A DNA stretch of 50,525 nucleotides. It comes from IDS-8 sp036381215. GTDB taxonomy: Bacteria; Pseudomonadota; Gammaproteobacteria; Steroidobacterales; Woeseiaceae. Within the stretch, counting starts at the first letter, position 1. Every line of letters begins with the position of its first letter. The stretch spans positions 1 through 50,525 of the forward strand of contig DASVDF010000017.1 in NCBI GenBank assembly GCA_036381215.1. Direction: 5' to 3'. Shown piece by piece: positions 27,102-36,386 of the stretch. The translations under genes and the position numbers were made by a program. Under the pieces are notes generated by a model, which had not been told where the DNA came from, did not search any database, and saw only the letters and a list, made by a program, of their open reading frames with translations.

Positions 27102-27713
27102 TCAGGTGCGGCGGTAGCGCAGAAAGGGGCCCGTGTGCGAGCGCTTCAGGTGGCCGCGGAGGAGCTCCCAGTGCGGTTTGAAGGCCTCGACCCTCGCTTT
27201 CGCCGCGGCCTTGTCGCTTTCGCGGAACTCGGCCAGCAGGTCGTCGCGCTTGCAGACCAGCGAGGGCACGCCTTTCGTGAACTCCGCGTCGTCCGTGAAC
27301 AGGATCCTGCCGGCGACGGGCACCTGGCGCACGATCTCACGCACGGCGGCGATGCGGTCGAAGAGCGCGGGCTGCGGGTTCGAGAACGTGAAGCGGCGCT
27401 CGCTGCTGATCACCGTCCAGTCCTGCATCTTGTCGCTGCCGAAAACCGTGCCGCTCACCTCCTTGACGTCGACGATCAGGAGCCCATTCGCCGTGAGCAG
27501 CAGGTGATCGATCTGGATTTCCCCTTCGTCGACGTTCGGCACGACCAGGTTTTCGATGCGATCGAAGGCAATCGCCGAGAAGAGCTGCGGCAGCGAGCGC
27601 CTGGCACGGACCCGGCGCACGTAACGGAAGAGCAGCCACGCCAGGAGCAGGACGACCACGGCCAGCGGGAGCAGGTAGCCGGCTGGAATTGCGGCGGGCA
27701 GGAGGTTGCTCAT
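27102..27713 (-). CDS. Membrane-anchored NERD-domain protein
   Basis: A 203-residue protein with an N-terminal membrane segment (about 12-32, GYLLPLAVVVLLLAWLLF), a basic stretch, then a NERD (nuclease-related) domain: FDRIENLVVPNVDEGEIQID, HLLLTANGLLIVDVKEVSG with the D...DVK pattern of restriction-nuclease-like folds. NERD proteins are presumed DNA-processing but mostly uncharacterised. ATG 27713 lies 31 bases downstream of the thrC stop on the same strand, so it may be a passenger of the thr operon. The upstream open frame overlaps thrC and is a shadow. Confidence 0.75.
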   Translation of the reverse strand: MSNLLPAAIPAGYLLPLAVVVLLLAWLLFRYVRRVRARRSLPQLFSAIAFDRIENLVVPNVDEGEIQIDHLLLTANGLLIVDVKEVSGTVFGSDKMQDWTVISSERRFTFSNPQPALFDRIAAVREIVRQVPVAGRILFTDDAEFTKGVPSLVCKRDDLLAEFRESDKAAAKARVEAFKPHWELLRGHLKRSHTGPFLRYRRT

Positions 27714-27744
27714 GCGTCGGTCGGGCCGTCGTCCGGGGATGGCG

Positions 27745-29076
27745 TCATTTATCGCCCGCGGTTCCGCGTCCGTCAAGGCGGTGCTCATCCAGCGCGGCGG
27801 AGAGCGACGCGAGGTCGGGCGCGATACGCACGGAACGCGACGGGCGAGAGAGGATTTCGCGCAGCGATTCGGGCAGTGCCAAGGGGCGGCCGATGAGCGG
27901 TTCCACGATCGTCTCGAATTTCGCCGGGTGCGCGGTCGCCACGATGATCCATTCGCTCGCGCGTCGCTCGGCATCGTTCAACGCGCGCCACGTGCAGGTC
28001 GCTGTCGCCGTATGCGGACAGGTGGCGATCCCGAGCTCGCGGAAATCCTGCGCGATGGTGGCCCGGATCTCCGCGTCGCTGACGGAGCGCGCGCGGATCT
28101 CGCGCCGCGCGGTCGTCACGTCACCGGTGAGCGCGAGCAGCCGCTCCATGTTGCTCGGGGCGCCGACGTCCATGGCGGAAGCGAGCGTGGCAATACCGGC
28201 CCGCGGCCTCCACTCTCCCTGCTCGAGGTAATCCGGGATGGGCCGGTTCGCGTTGGTGGCGAGTACGACGTCGCCAATGGGCAGGCCCATGCGGCGCGCG
28301 AGCAGGCACGCGAGCGCGTTGCCGAGATTGCCCGTCGGAATGACGAAACCGGGTGCACCTCCGCCGTGCCGGTAACGCGAGAGCGCCGCGTGCGCGTAAT
28401 ACGTGCATTGCGGCAGGAGGCGTCCCACGTTGATGCTGTTCGCGGAGCTGAAGCGAAAGCGTTCCCGCAGCCGCGGGTCGCCCAGCGCCTGTTTGACGAG
28501 CGCCTGGCAGTCGTCGAAGGAGCCGGCCACGGATAGCGCCAGGACGTTGTCGCCCCAGCACGTGAGCTGGTGCCGCTGGCGCTCGGAGATACGGTTCTCG
28601 GGAAACAGGACCACGACGCGTACGCCGGGCCTGCCATCGAACGCGCCCGCGACCGCGCCGCCGGTATCGCCCGAGGTCGCGACCAGTATCGTGAGCGGCG
28701 TGTCGTGCCCGCCTTCGAGCCGTGCGAGGCAGGCCGCCAGAAAGCGCGCGCCCACGTCCTTGAAGGCCGCGGTCGGCCCGTGAAACAGCTCGAGCAGCCA
28801 GGTCGGCGAAGCCGCCGGCAGAGGCTCGAGCGGCACCGGGAACGTGAACGTCTCGCGCACGATGTCTGCAAGCTCGCCCTCGAGCCGCGACCCCGCGAAG
28901 AACGGCGCGAGCAGGATCGCGGCGGTCTCCCGGATATCGGTTGCACCGTCGAACGCACGGACCTCGAAGTCCGGCAGCGACTCGGGCAGGTACAGCCCGC
29001 CGTCCGCGGCCAGCCCGCGCACGAGCGCCGCCTCCAGCGAGACGGTTTCCCCGCCGCGCGTGCTGACGAAATTCAT
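27745..29076 (-). CDS. thrC: Threonine synthase
   Basis: A 443-residue PLP enzyme of the long (E. coli/yeast) threonine synthase type, converting O-phosphohomoserine to threonine. It starts MNFVSTRGG at ATG 29076, overlapping the thrB stop by four bases. PLP-Lys106 lies in GPTAAFKDVGARF; phosphate-binding and substrate loops are VATSGDTGGAVAGAF and FVIPTGNLGNALA. Last step of the aspartate-to-threonine branch, encoded here as a complete thrA-thrB-thrC operon. Confidence 0.95.
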   Translation of the reverse strand: MNFVSTRGGETVSLEAALVRGLAADGGLYLPESLPDFEVRAFDGATDIRETAAILLAPFFAGSRLEGELADIVRETFTFPVPLEPLPAASPTWLLELFHGPTAAFKDVGARFLAACLARLEGGHDTPLTILVATSGDTGGAVAGAFDGRPGVRVVVLFPENRISERQRHQLTCWGDNVLALSVAGSFDDCQALVKQALGDPRLRERFRFSSANSINVGRLLPQCTYYAHAALSRYRHGGGAPGFVIPTGNLGNALACLLARRMGLPIGDVVLATNANRPIPDYLEQGEWRPRAGIATLASAMDVGAPSNMERLLALTGDVTTARREIRARSVSDAEIRATIAQDFRELGIATCPHTATATCTWRALNDAERRASEWIIVATAHPAKFETIVEPLIGRPLALPESLREILSRPSRSVRIAPDLASLSAALDEHRLDGRGTAGDK

Positions 29077-30023
29077 GGCGCCGTCACGAGCGATGCACCG
29101 GGCGCATCCAGCGGGCTGACCCAGGCCTCGCACGCTACACCGGCTTCACGGCACGCCGTCTTCATCGCTTCCGCGACGGCGGCGGAGCGCGCGTCCGTGC
29201 ACAGCGCGAACATCGACGGGCCGCTGCCCGAGAGAGAGCAGCCGAGCGCGCCTGCGGCGAGCGCCGCGTCCTTCACGGCCGGGAACGGCGGCACGCGTGC
29301 GGCACGCTGCGGCTCGATGATCACGTCGCGGAGCACGGAGCCGATGAGCTCGACGTCGCCGTGCTCGCAGGCTGCGATGAAGGCGGCGAGATAGGCCTGT
29401 TGCGCGAGCCACTGCTCTATCGTGCAGGTCGGCGCAAGCGAGCGGCGCGCGCTCGCGGTGTCGACGCGCAGCTCCGGGTGCACCAGCACGCTGCTGACGC
29501 CGGCCGGCGTGTTGATCCTCACCGTGCGCGGCAGGAGCGGCGCCGGGCACAGCACCAGCCCGCCGAGCAGGCTGGGCGCGACGTTGTCCGCGTGCAGGCC
29601 GCGGCTCGCGAAGCGCTCGCCCTCGAGGGCGAACGGCAGCAGTTCGTCGACAGGCAGCGGCCGCGCGAGCAACGCATTCGCGGCGACGACGGCGGCGACC
29701 GCCGAAGCCGCCGAGCTGCCCATGCCGGACTCGAGCGGGGTGCCCTTCGTCAGGACGAGCTCCAGGCCGCCGTCTCCGTGCGCATCCCACAATGCCTGCG
29801 CGGCGATGCACGCCGTGTTCTGCGCCGCGCTCGGCGCGAGGTCGGGATGGGGCGCACCGGCGGCGTCCAGCACGGCGGCCAGCGTGACTTCCCGCCCCGC
29901 GCGGCGCCGCGCCGTGACCGTATCGCCGGCGCCTTGAATCGCGAGCCCCAGCATGTCGAAGCCCACGGCGACGTTGCCGATGGACGCGGGCGCGAACGCC
30001 GCCGCCTCGGCCGCTCCGCTCAT
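29073..30023 (-). CDS. thrB: Homoserine kinase
   Basis: A 316-residue GHMP-superfamily kinase phosphorylating homoserine. Motifs: ASIGNVAVGFDMLGLA near the N-terminus, the ATP-binding GHMP loop PLESGMGSSAASAVAA, and CSLSGSGPSMFAL near the C-terminus. It overlaps thrA and thrC by four bases each (ATGA junctions), so all three are translationally coupled. Confidence 0.95.
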   Translation of the reverse strand: MSGAAEAAAFAPASIGNVAVGFDMLGLAIQGAGDTVTARRRAGREVTLAAVLDAAGAPHPDLAPSAAQNTACIAAQALWDAHGDGGLELVLTKGTPLESGMGSSAASAVAAVVAANALLARPLPVDELLPFALEGERFASRGLHADNVAPSLLGGLVLCPAPLLPRTVRINTPAGVSSVLVHPELRVDTASARRSLAPTCTIEQWLAQQAYLAAFIAACEHGDVELIGSVLRDVIIEPQRAARVPPFPAVKDAALAAGALGCSLSGSGPSMFALCTDARSAAVAEAMKTACREAGVACEAWVSPLDAPGASLVTAP

Positions 30024-32512
30024 ACCGAAACGCCGTCGCCCACGAAGGCAGCGAGGCGCAGCAGGTCCGCGAACACGCCGGCCGCCGTGACCTCCGGTCC
30101 CGCGCCGGGCCCCTGCACGACGAGCGGGTTTGCCGAATACCGCTCGGTGACGAACTGCACGACGTTGTCGGTGAGGTTGATGTGGCTGAACGGGCTGTCG
30201 GCCGGCATCTCCTCGAGACCGACCGAGGCCGCGCCGTCCTCGTCGAGCCGCGCGACGTAGCGCAGGTGCCGGCCGCGCTCTGCGGCGGCGCGGAAGCGCG
30301 CCGCCATCTCTGCGTCATGCTCCGGCAACCGCCGCAGGAACTCCTCCAGCGGCACGTCGCGCAGGCTTTCCGGCACCAGGTTCTCCACCGGGAACTCACC
30401 GATGCGAATCGGCCGGCCCATCTCGCGCGCGAGGATCGTAAGCTTGCGGGCCACGTCCATGCCCGACAGGTCGTCACGCGGGTCGGGTTCCGTGAACCCG
30501 CTTTCGCGCGCCGCCGTGACGATCTCCGAGAACGGCATCTCGCCGTCAAACACGTTGAAGAGATAAGCGAGCGTGCCAGAGAGGATGCCCTGGATCGAGT
30601 GCACGCGATCGCCGGTGTCGACCAGGTCGCGCAGCGTGCGGATCACCGGCAACGCGGCACCGACGGTGGTTTCGTAGAAGCAGTGCGAGTTGCCCGCCTG
30701 GCAGCTTCGCTTGAGCTCGGCGTAATAAGCCGGATCGCCGCTGAACGCCTTCTTGTTCGGGGTCACAACGTGGATGCCGCGCATGAGCCATCCGGCATAG
30801 CGCGCCGCGATGCGGTCGCTCGCCGTGCAGTCCACGATGGCGGCGTGCGGCAGGTGATCCGCGTCGACGTGCCGCTCGAACGCCTCGAGATCCAGCGCGC
30901 TGCCCGACGTCGCGAGCGCTTCGCGCCAGCCGTTGAGCTCCACGCGCCGGGCGCCCAGCACCATGCGGCGTGAGCGGGCGATCGCACGGATGCGCAGGTC
31001 GAGGTTGAATTCCTCGCGCAGGCGCGCGTGCTGCCGTTCGAGCTGGCGCAGGAGGGTAGCTCCGACCGAGCCCGGCCCGATGAGGCCGATCGAGATCGTC
31101 TTCGCCGACAGATAGAAGCCCGAATGCACGGCGCGCAGGGCGCGCGTCGCCTCGCTCGTGTCGATCACCGCCGAGATGTTGCGCTCCGAGGAGCCCTGCG
31201 CGATCGCGCGTACGTTGATGCCGGCGCGGCCGAGCGTCCCGAAGAAGCGGCCGGCGATGCCGGGCATGCCGGCCATGCCGTCGCCCACCACGGCGACGAT
31301 GCTCTGCGCGGGCGTAACGTCGATCTTCTGGATCTGGCCGCCGGCAAGCTCCGGCGCGAACGCCTGGGCGACGACACTCCGCGCGCGCTCGGCAACGCCT
31401 TCGGGCACGGCCACGCAGATCGAATGCTCCGAGCTCGCCTGTGAGATCAGCGTCACGGACACGCCCGCGTTCTTCAGGGAAGCGAACAGCCTGTCCGCGG
31501 TGCCGGGCACGCCGATCATGCCGGAGCCTTCGAGGTTCACGAGCGCCATGCCGCCGATCGCCGTGATGCCCTTGATCTGCTCCTCGGAAGCCGCGGCCGC
31601 GCACACCCGGCTGCCCGGGCGTTCCGGCGCGAAGGTGTTGCGGATCACGACGGGAATGCCGTGCTCGACCGCGGGCCCGAGCGTCTGCGGATGGATCACC
31701 TTGGCGCCGAAGTAGGCGAGCTCCATCGCCTCGTTGTAGGTCAGGCTGGCGATGACCCGGGCTTCGGGCACGCGATTGGGATCGGCGCTCATGACGCCGT
31801 CGACGTCGGTCCAGATGGAGAGCTCGTCCGCGCCGCAGAGCGCCGCGAAGATGGAAGCGGAGAAGTCGCTGCCGTTGCGGCCGAGCGTGGTCTCTTCCCC
31901 CTGCTCGTCCGAGGCGATGAAGCCGGTGATCACCGCGACGCCGTCGAACCCGCCGGGCAGCTCGCCCTGCCAGTTGCGCCGGGTCGTTTCCCACTGCACG
32001 GCCGGCCCGAGCTCGGTCTGGCGCACCGTGACGACCTTGCGCGCGTCGATCCAGGTGCCGGCATGCCGTCCGAGGCGTTCGGCGAGGTACGCCGCGAGCA
32101 GTTGCGCGGACCACAGCTCGCCGAAGCCGGCGAGCGCGTCGCGCACGTGCGGCGGAGCCGTGCGCGCCTGCGCGATGCCGTGCAGCCGATCGTCGATCAG
32201 CTGCGCATCGCGAGCCCACACCGCGAGAAACTGCTCGAGCCGCTCGCCCGCAAGGAGCTCGCGCGCCGCCTCGGCGTGCCGCTCGCCGATCGCGGCGAGA
32301 GCGTCGAGCGCCTCCGTGAGGCCCGCCTCACCGCGCTCCGCGAGCGCGCTCAAAGAGAGCAGCGCATCCGTCGTGCCGCGCATAGCCGACACGACGATGC
32401 CGAGCCTGCGCTGGGGAAGCTTCTCGAGGATGGCGGCGACACGCTGGAAACAGCCGGCATCCGCCAGGCTGCTCCCGCCGAATTTGTGTATGCTCCAACG
32501 CCCGTCCGCCAC
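30020..32512 (-). CDS. thrA: Bifunctional aspartate kinase / homoserine dehydrogenase I
   Basis: An 830-residue fusion. Aspartokinase is about 1-290 (HKFGGSSLADA, TLGRNGSDFSASIFAA), tandem ACT-type regulatory domains about 300-460, homoserine dehydrogenase about 465-830 (IGLIGPGSVGATLLRQLE Rossmann start, ETTVGAALPVIRTLRDLV). It catalyses the first and third steps from aspartate to threonine; ThrA of this type is usually inhibited by threonine. It starts at GTG 32512; TATCAT upstream on the minus strand (32541-32546) is a possible -10. No Thr/Ile-rich leader peptide of the E. coli attenuator kind is visible, so regulation is probably different. Confidence 0.95.
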   Translation of the reverse strand: MADGRWSIHKFGGSSLADAGCFQRVAAILEKLPQRRLGIVVSAMRGTTDALLSLSALAERGEAGLTEALDALAAIGERHAEAARELLAGERLEQFLAVWARDAQLIDDRLHGIAQARTAPPHVRDALAGFGELWSAQLLAAYLAERLGRHAGTWIDARKVVTVRQTELGPAVQWETTRRNWQGELPGGFDGVAVITGFIASDEQGEETTLGRNGSDFSASIFAALCGADELSIWTDVDGVMSADPNRVPEARVIASLTYNEAMELAYFGAKVIHPQTLGPAVEHGIPVVIRNTFAPERPGSRVCAAAASEEQIKGITAIGGMALVNLEGSGMIGVPGTADRLFASLKNAGVSVTLISQASSEHSICVAVPEGVAERARSVVAQAFAPELAGGQIQKIDVTPAQSIVAVVGDGMAGMPGIAGRFFGTLGRAGINVRAIAQGSSERNISAVIDTSEATRALRAVHSGFYLSAKTISIGLIGPGSVGATLLRQLERQHARLREEFNLDLRIRAIARSRRMVLGARRVELNGWREALATSGSALDLEAFERHVDADHLPHAAIVDCTASDRIAARYAGWLMRGIHVVTPNKKAFSGDPAYYAELKRSCQAGNSHCFYETTVGAALPVIRTLRDLVDTGDRVHSIQGILSGTLAYLFNVFDGEMPFSEIVTAARESGFTEPDPRDDLSGMDVARKLTILAREMGRPIRIGEFPVENLVPESLRDVPLEEFLRRLPEHDAEMAARFRAAAERGRHLRYVARLDEDGAASVGLEEMPADSPFSHINLTDNVVQFVTERYSANPLVVQGPGAGPEVTAAGVFADLLRLAAFVGDGVSV

Positions 32513-32589
32513 GCAAGCTGCCCCGCACGCAAAGCGGGTAATGATAGCGGGCGTCGGGCACGCCGTCGCCGGTTTCGTAAGAAATCAGA

Positions 32590-32664
32590 TGGTGGGGCGT
32601 GTAGGGATCGAACCTACGACCAGTCGGTTAAAAGCCGAATGCTCTACCTCTGAGCTAACGCCCC
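32590..32664 (-). tRNA. tRNA-Lys (anticodon TTT)
   Basis: A 75-nt cloverleaf with encoded CCA. Acceptor GGGGCGT/ACGCCCC with discriminator A; D arm GCTCAGAGGTAGAGC; anticodon stem TCGG/CCGA around loop CTTTTAA (anticodon at 32630-32632); T arm GTAGG-TTCGATC-CCTAC. It lies between cpoB and thrA. Its wobble U is a substrate of MnmA encoded at 14734. Confidence 0.97.
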
Positions 32665-32793
32665 GCCGGGTTTGCAAGCGCGGCCGCGCCCGGAACCGCG
32701 GCGCGGCATGATACCGGACGGCCGGCGCCGCACCAACCGGCGGACCGGCGGTGGAGCGGCCGGCGCCGCCCGAACTCCGGCCGCGCCCGTCCT

Positions 32794-33558
32794 TCAGACG
32801 CCTTCCGCGCGCATCTTCTCGATGCGCTGGTCGGCGAGCCGGGCCGCCGTGGTGTTGGGAAACTCGCGCTGCACGCGCTGGAGCGCGTCGCGCGCGGCGG
32901 CCCAGCGTTTGAGCTCGTAGTTGCAGTAGCCCATCTTGAGCAGTGCGTCCGCCACCTTGGTGGATTGCGGATGCTGGTCGATCACGACCTGGAACTGCTT
33001 GAGCGCCGGCTCGAACTGTCCGGTCACGTAGTACGACTCGGCCAGCCAGTATTGCGCGTTGTCGGCGAGCTGGCTGTCCGGGTAGGTCGACAGGAACTGC
33101 TTGAACGCAGCAGCCGCATCGTCGTAACGCTGCTCCTTCAGGAGCTCGAACGCGGCCTGGTAGTTGTCGCGGTCGGAGCCCCCCGGCACCGGCAGCTGGC
33201 CGGGCACGAACGATCCGCCCTCGGCGCCGGCCGTCAGGCGCTGCTCGAGGCCCTGGATGCGCTGATCGAGATCCTGGTAGAGCTCACGCTGGCGGCCGGC
33301 GGTTTCCTCGGCCTGGTATTCCAGCGTTTCCGTGCGCCCGCGCAGCTCGGCCGTGGTGCGCTGCAGGTTGTCCACCTGCACGGCCATGTCGACCAGGCTG
33401 CCGTTGGCGAGGATGCGCTCGACCGCCGACAGCCGTCGTTCGAGGTCGTTGAGCTTGATGACGACGGGGTCTTCCTGCGGGTTCTGCATCGCGCAGCCGG
33501 AGAGCATCGCGATGGCGACCGCCGGCAGCGCGACCCGATGACATGGCATGAGCTTCAC
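32794..33558 (-). CDS. cpoB: Tol-Pal system protein CpoB (YbgF), with a lipobox
   Basis: A 254-residue periplasmic protein: signal sequence, an N-terminal trimeric coiled coil (about 35-115, VIKLNDLERRLSAVERIL...), a linker and three TPR-like repeats (about 130-250, YQAAFELLKEQRYDDAAAAF, AQYWLAESYYV, LLKMGYCNYELKRW). CpoB coordinates outer-membrane constriction by Tol-Pal with peptidoglycan synthesis. Unlike E. coli CpoB, the signal ends in LSGC (Cys22), a lipobox, so this one may be a lipoprotein. Last gene of the tol-pal cluster. Confidence 0.93.
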   Translation of the reverse strand: MKLMPCHRVALPAVAIAMLSGCAMQNPQEDPVVIKLNDLERRLSAVERILANGSLVDMAVQVDNLQRTTAELRGRTETLEYQAEETAGRQRELYQDLDQRIQGLEQRLTAGAEGGSFVPGQLPVPGGSDRDNYQAAFELLKEQRYDDAAAAFKQFLSTYPDSQLADNAQYWLAESYYVTGQFEPALKQFQVVIDQHPQSTKVADALLKMGYCNYELKRWAAARDALQRVQREFPNTTAARLADQRIEKMRAEGV

Positions 33559-33572
33559 GTGCCTTTACCCGT

Positions 33573-34100
33573 TCAGTTGAGATACTTGATTTCTACCCGG
33601 CGGTTCAGCGCATAGGACTCATCGTCGCTGCCGAGCGCCGCCGGACGCTCCTCGCCGAAGCTCACCGTGGAAATCTGCTCCGCCGCCGCGCCCTGGATCA
33701 GGAGCATGCGGCGCACGGCCTGCGCCCGGCGCTCGCCCAGCCCGATATTGTACTCGCGGGAGCCGCGCTCGTCGGCATGGCCCTCGAGGCGGACCTTGAG
33801 ACGCGAGTTGTTGGCCAGCCGTTGCGCATGCCGGGACAGCAGGTCGGCGTATTCGGGGCGCAGCTCGGATTCGTCGAAGTCGAAGTAGATGACCATCGCG
33901 AGCTCGCCGTCGTTGCGCTCGCTGCCGAAGGCCTCGCCCTCGCCGAGCTCCTCGCCGCCGGCACCGCGCGAGCTGGCGGAGCTGCCGCCCTCGATCGGTC
34001 CGGGTGCCTGCGGCTCGGGCGTGGGGACCGGCGGATTGCCGCCGCAGGCGGCGAGAGTCAGCGCCAGGAGGCCGGCGGCCAGCAACGTGTGGGCTTTCAT
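33573..34100 (-). CDS. pal: Peptidoglycan-associated lipoprotein Pal
   Basis: A 175-residue outer-membrane lipoprotein. Lipobox LAAC at residue 19, a Pro/Ser/Glu-rich linker, then an OmpA-like peptidoglycan-binding domain (YFDFDESELRPEY, LEGHADERGSREYN, LGERRAQAVRRML). It binds diaminopimelate in peptidoglycan and TolB. The gap to tolB (34101-34181) is noticeably AT-rich, so an extra pal promoter is possible. Confidence 0.97.
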   Translation of the reverse strand: MKAHTLLAAGLLALTLAACGGNPPVPTPEPQAPGPIEGGSSASSRGAGGEELGEGEAFGSERNDGELAMVIYFDFDESELRPEYADLLSRHAQRLANNSRLKVRLEGHADERGSREYNIGLGERRAQAVRRMLLIQGAAAEQISTVSFGEERPAALGSDDESYALNRRVEIKYLN

Positions 34101-34181
34101 GGGCGGAATCCTTTACGAAGTGTTGGAGAAGCTTCGCTTAAATAAAACCAGTAGCTTACAAAACACAGTTCACGTGCGCCA

Positions 34182-35489
34182 TCAATTCGGCGGGAACGGC
34201 GACCACACCGGCTCGCGCACGTCGCCCTCACCGGAGCTCAGGCGCTGGCGCACCAGCCCGTCCGCGGTCACGGTCTCGAGCACGCCGTGCCGGCTTTCCC
34301 GCGTCGCGTAGATCAGCGTGTCGCTGTTCGGCGCGAAGCTCGGGCTCTCGTCCTGGCGGCCGGTGGACAGCACCAGCACGCCGCTGTCCTCCTTCAGGCT
34401 CATGACGGCGATCCGGTAATTGCCACGATCGAGATGCACCATCGCAAGCTTGCTGCCGTCCGGCGAGAGCCGCGGGCGCGCATTATAACTGCCCTCGAAG
34501 GTCACACGCTCCGGCGTGCCGCCGGTCGCCGGAATGCGATAGATCTGGGGGCCGCCGCCGCGATCGGAAGTGAAATAGATGGTGCGGCCGTCGGGCGTCC
34601 AGCTGCCCTCGGTATCGATCGCGCGACTGGTGGTGAGGCGGGTCTTCTCACGGCTGGTCAGGTCCATGACCCAGATGTCGAGGTTGCCGTCGACGCCGCC
34701 CAGCGTCATGACGATCTTGCGGCCGTCCGGCGAGAACGACGGCGCGCCGTTGATACCGGGCTCGTCGGATACGAGGATGCGATTGCCGGTCCTGAGCGTC
34801 TGCACGAAGATCGAGGACTCGTTGCCCTCGAAGGACACGTAGGCGATCTGCCGGCCGTCCGGCGTCCACGCGGGCGACATGATCGGGTCGGGTGACTCGA
34901 CGATCACGTGCTCGTTCTCGCCGTCGGCGTCGGCGACGATCAGCGCGTAGTGCGCCTCACCGTCGCCGAGCTTCTCGGACGTGACGTAGGCGATGCGCGT
35001 CGCGAACACGCCCTTGATGCCGGTCAGCTCCTCGAAAATCATGTCGGCGGCACGGTGCGCCGCGTAGCGCAACGTGTTGCCGGTCGCGGGCATGCGATAA
35101 CCGACGAGCTGCGTGCCGCCGAACACGTCGAAAAGCTGGAACTGCAAGCTGTAGCGATCCTCGCCGGTCGCGATCAGCTCGCCGACGACCACGGCTTCGA
35201 CGCCGAGCACCGACCAATCGTCGAAATCGAGGTCCACGCCGCTGGTCGGCTTCTGCAGCATGTCGCCCTCGTCGATCGGCGCGAAGCGGCCGCTGCGCTC
35301 GAGGTCCGCCGCGATCACGCCGGCGACATCGGCCGGCGGCGCGCTCGCACCCTGCCAGCCGAACGGCACCACCGCGATCGGCGTCTGCTTGCCCGCGCCG
35401 CGCGTGATCTCGATCTCGAGCTGCGCGGCGACGATACCCGGCAGCGTGCACAGCAGCAGGGCGAGGTTTGCGTAGAGGATTTTGCGCAT
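34182..35489 (-). CDS. tolB: Tol-Pal translocation protein TolB
   Basis: A 435-residue periplasmic protein. Signal peptide about 1-22 (ending GIVAAQ), N-terminal domain (IEITRGAGKQTPIAVVPFGW) and a C-terminal six-bladed beta-propeller with repeated SPAWTPDGRQIAYVS / APSFSPDGRKIVMT-like blades. It connects TolA to Pal. Start ATG 35489, 29 bases after the tolA stop. Confidence 0.97.
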   Translation of the reverse strand: MRKILYANLALLLCTLPGIVAAQLEIEITRGAGKQTPIAVVPFGWQGASAPPADVAGVIAADLERSGRFAPIDEGDMLQKPTSGVDLDFDDWSVLGVEAVVVGELIATGEDRYSLQFQLFDVFGGTQLVGYRMPATGNTLRYAAHRAADMIFEELTGIKGVFATRIAYVTSEKLGDGEAHYALIVADADGENEHVIVESPDPIMSPAWTPDGRQIAYVSFEGNESSIFVQTLRTGNRILVSDEPGINGAPSFSPDGRKIVMTLGGVDGNLDIWVMDLTSREKTRLTTSRAIDTEGSWTPDGRTIYFTSDRGGGPQIYRIPATGGTPERVTFEGSYNARPRLSPDGSKLAMVHLDRGNYRIAVMSLKEDSGVLVLSTGRQDESPSFAPNSDTLIYATRESRHGVLETVTADGLVRQRLSSGEGDVREPVWSPFPPN

Positions 35490-35518
35490 TTATTCGTCCG
35501 GCTCCCCGAGGAAGCGCC

Positions 35519-36367
35519 CTATTGTTCAGGTTTGAAGGTGATCCGCAAGTCTCGTTCGAAAAGCGAAGGGTCCTCGGGCTCGGGCAGCGGCGAAGCCTTG
35601 AAGACAGCCGCCTCGATCGAGCGCTGCACCGCTGCGTCCCCGTTGCAGCTTTCGATGCTGGCGCTGATCACCTCGCCGCCCGGCACCTGGCGCACGTTGA
35701 TGACGCACTCCAGCCCCGGCCTGGCGCTCGCCGGAGCTACCCAGTTCTGCTCGATCTTGCGGGTAATGGCGAAGCGGTAGCGATCCATCGCGCCCGATTC
35801 GATCGCGGCCATACGCTCCGACTCCTGCGCCAGCTGCTGCTGCAGCATCTGCTCGCGCTGCGCCGCTTCGGCCTCTGCCCGCTTGCGCTCGTTCTCGCGG
35901 CGCTGGCGTTCGATCTCCTCCTGGCGGCGCTTCTCGGCCTCCTGGCGCTGCCGTTCCTTCTCCGCTTCCTCGCGGCGGCGCTGCTCCTCCCTCTCCGCTG
36001 CCTCGCGCTTGCGCTGCTCCTCGGCGGCGATACGCTGGCGCTCGCGTTCCGCTTCCTCGCGCCGCTTGCGTTCGGCCGCTTCCTGCGCGAGCCGCTGTTG
36101 CTCGGCCTGCTGCTCGGCCCGGATGCGCGTCTGCTCCGCTTCGAGCTGGCGCTGCCGCTCCGCTTCGAGCTCGCGCTGGCGGATCTCCTCCGGCGTGGGT
36201 CCCGGCGGCGCGAGCGCTTCCTCCGACACCAGCTTCGCCTGGATGGCGAGCGGCGTCGGCGGCCGATCGCGCGAGAAATCGATCGCGATCGCCATCGAGC
36301 CGAAGATCGCCAGGTGCACCAGCGCGGCCAGCAGGACCGGAATGACGTTGCGCTCGTCGCGAATCAC
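35519..36367 (-). CDS. tolA: Tol-Pal protein TolA
   Basis: A 282-residue protein: one N-terminal membrane helix (about 9-29, VIPVLLAALVHLAIFGSMAI), a long charged helix (about 55-190) rich in Arg, Gln and Glu rather than the Ala/Lys-rich repeat of enterics, and a C-terminal domain III (YRFAITRKIEQNWVAPAS, CVINVRQVPGGEVISASI). It spans the periplasm and transduces the TolQR proton-motive signal to TolB-Pal. Confidence 0.95.
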   Translation of the reverse strand: MIRDERNVIPVLLAALVHLAIFGSMAIAIDFSRDRPPTPLAIQAKLVSEEALAPPGPTPEEIRQRELEAERQRQLEAEQTRIRAEQQAEQQRLAQEAAERKRREEAERERQRIAAEEQRKREAAEREEQRRREEAEKERQRQEAEKRRQEEIERQRRENERKRAEAEAAQREQMLQQQLAQESERMAAIESGAMDRYRFAITRKIEQNWVAPASARPGLECVINVRQVPGGEVISASIESCNGDAAVQRSIEAAVFKASPLPEPEDPSLFERDLRITFKPEQ

Positions 36368-36386
36368 GCGTCACCATCGAATCGCG

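Noticed and set aside
30020..32512. Separate lysC-like and hom genes
   Set aside because: The frame is continuous across both enzymes with the ACT linker of bifunctional ThrA; no internal stop or frameshift.
32512..32590. Threonine attenuator leader upstream of thrA
   Set aside because: No short ORF rich in Thr/Ile codons and no terminator/antiterminator pair is visible in the 77 bases between thrA and tRNA-Lys.
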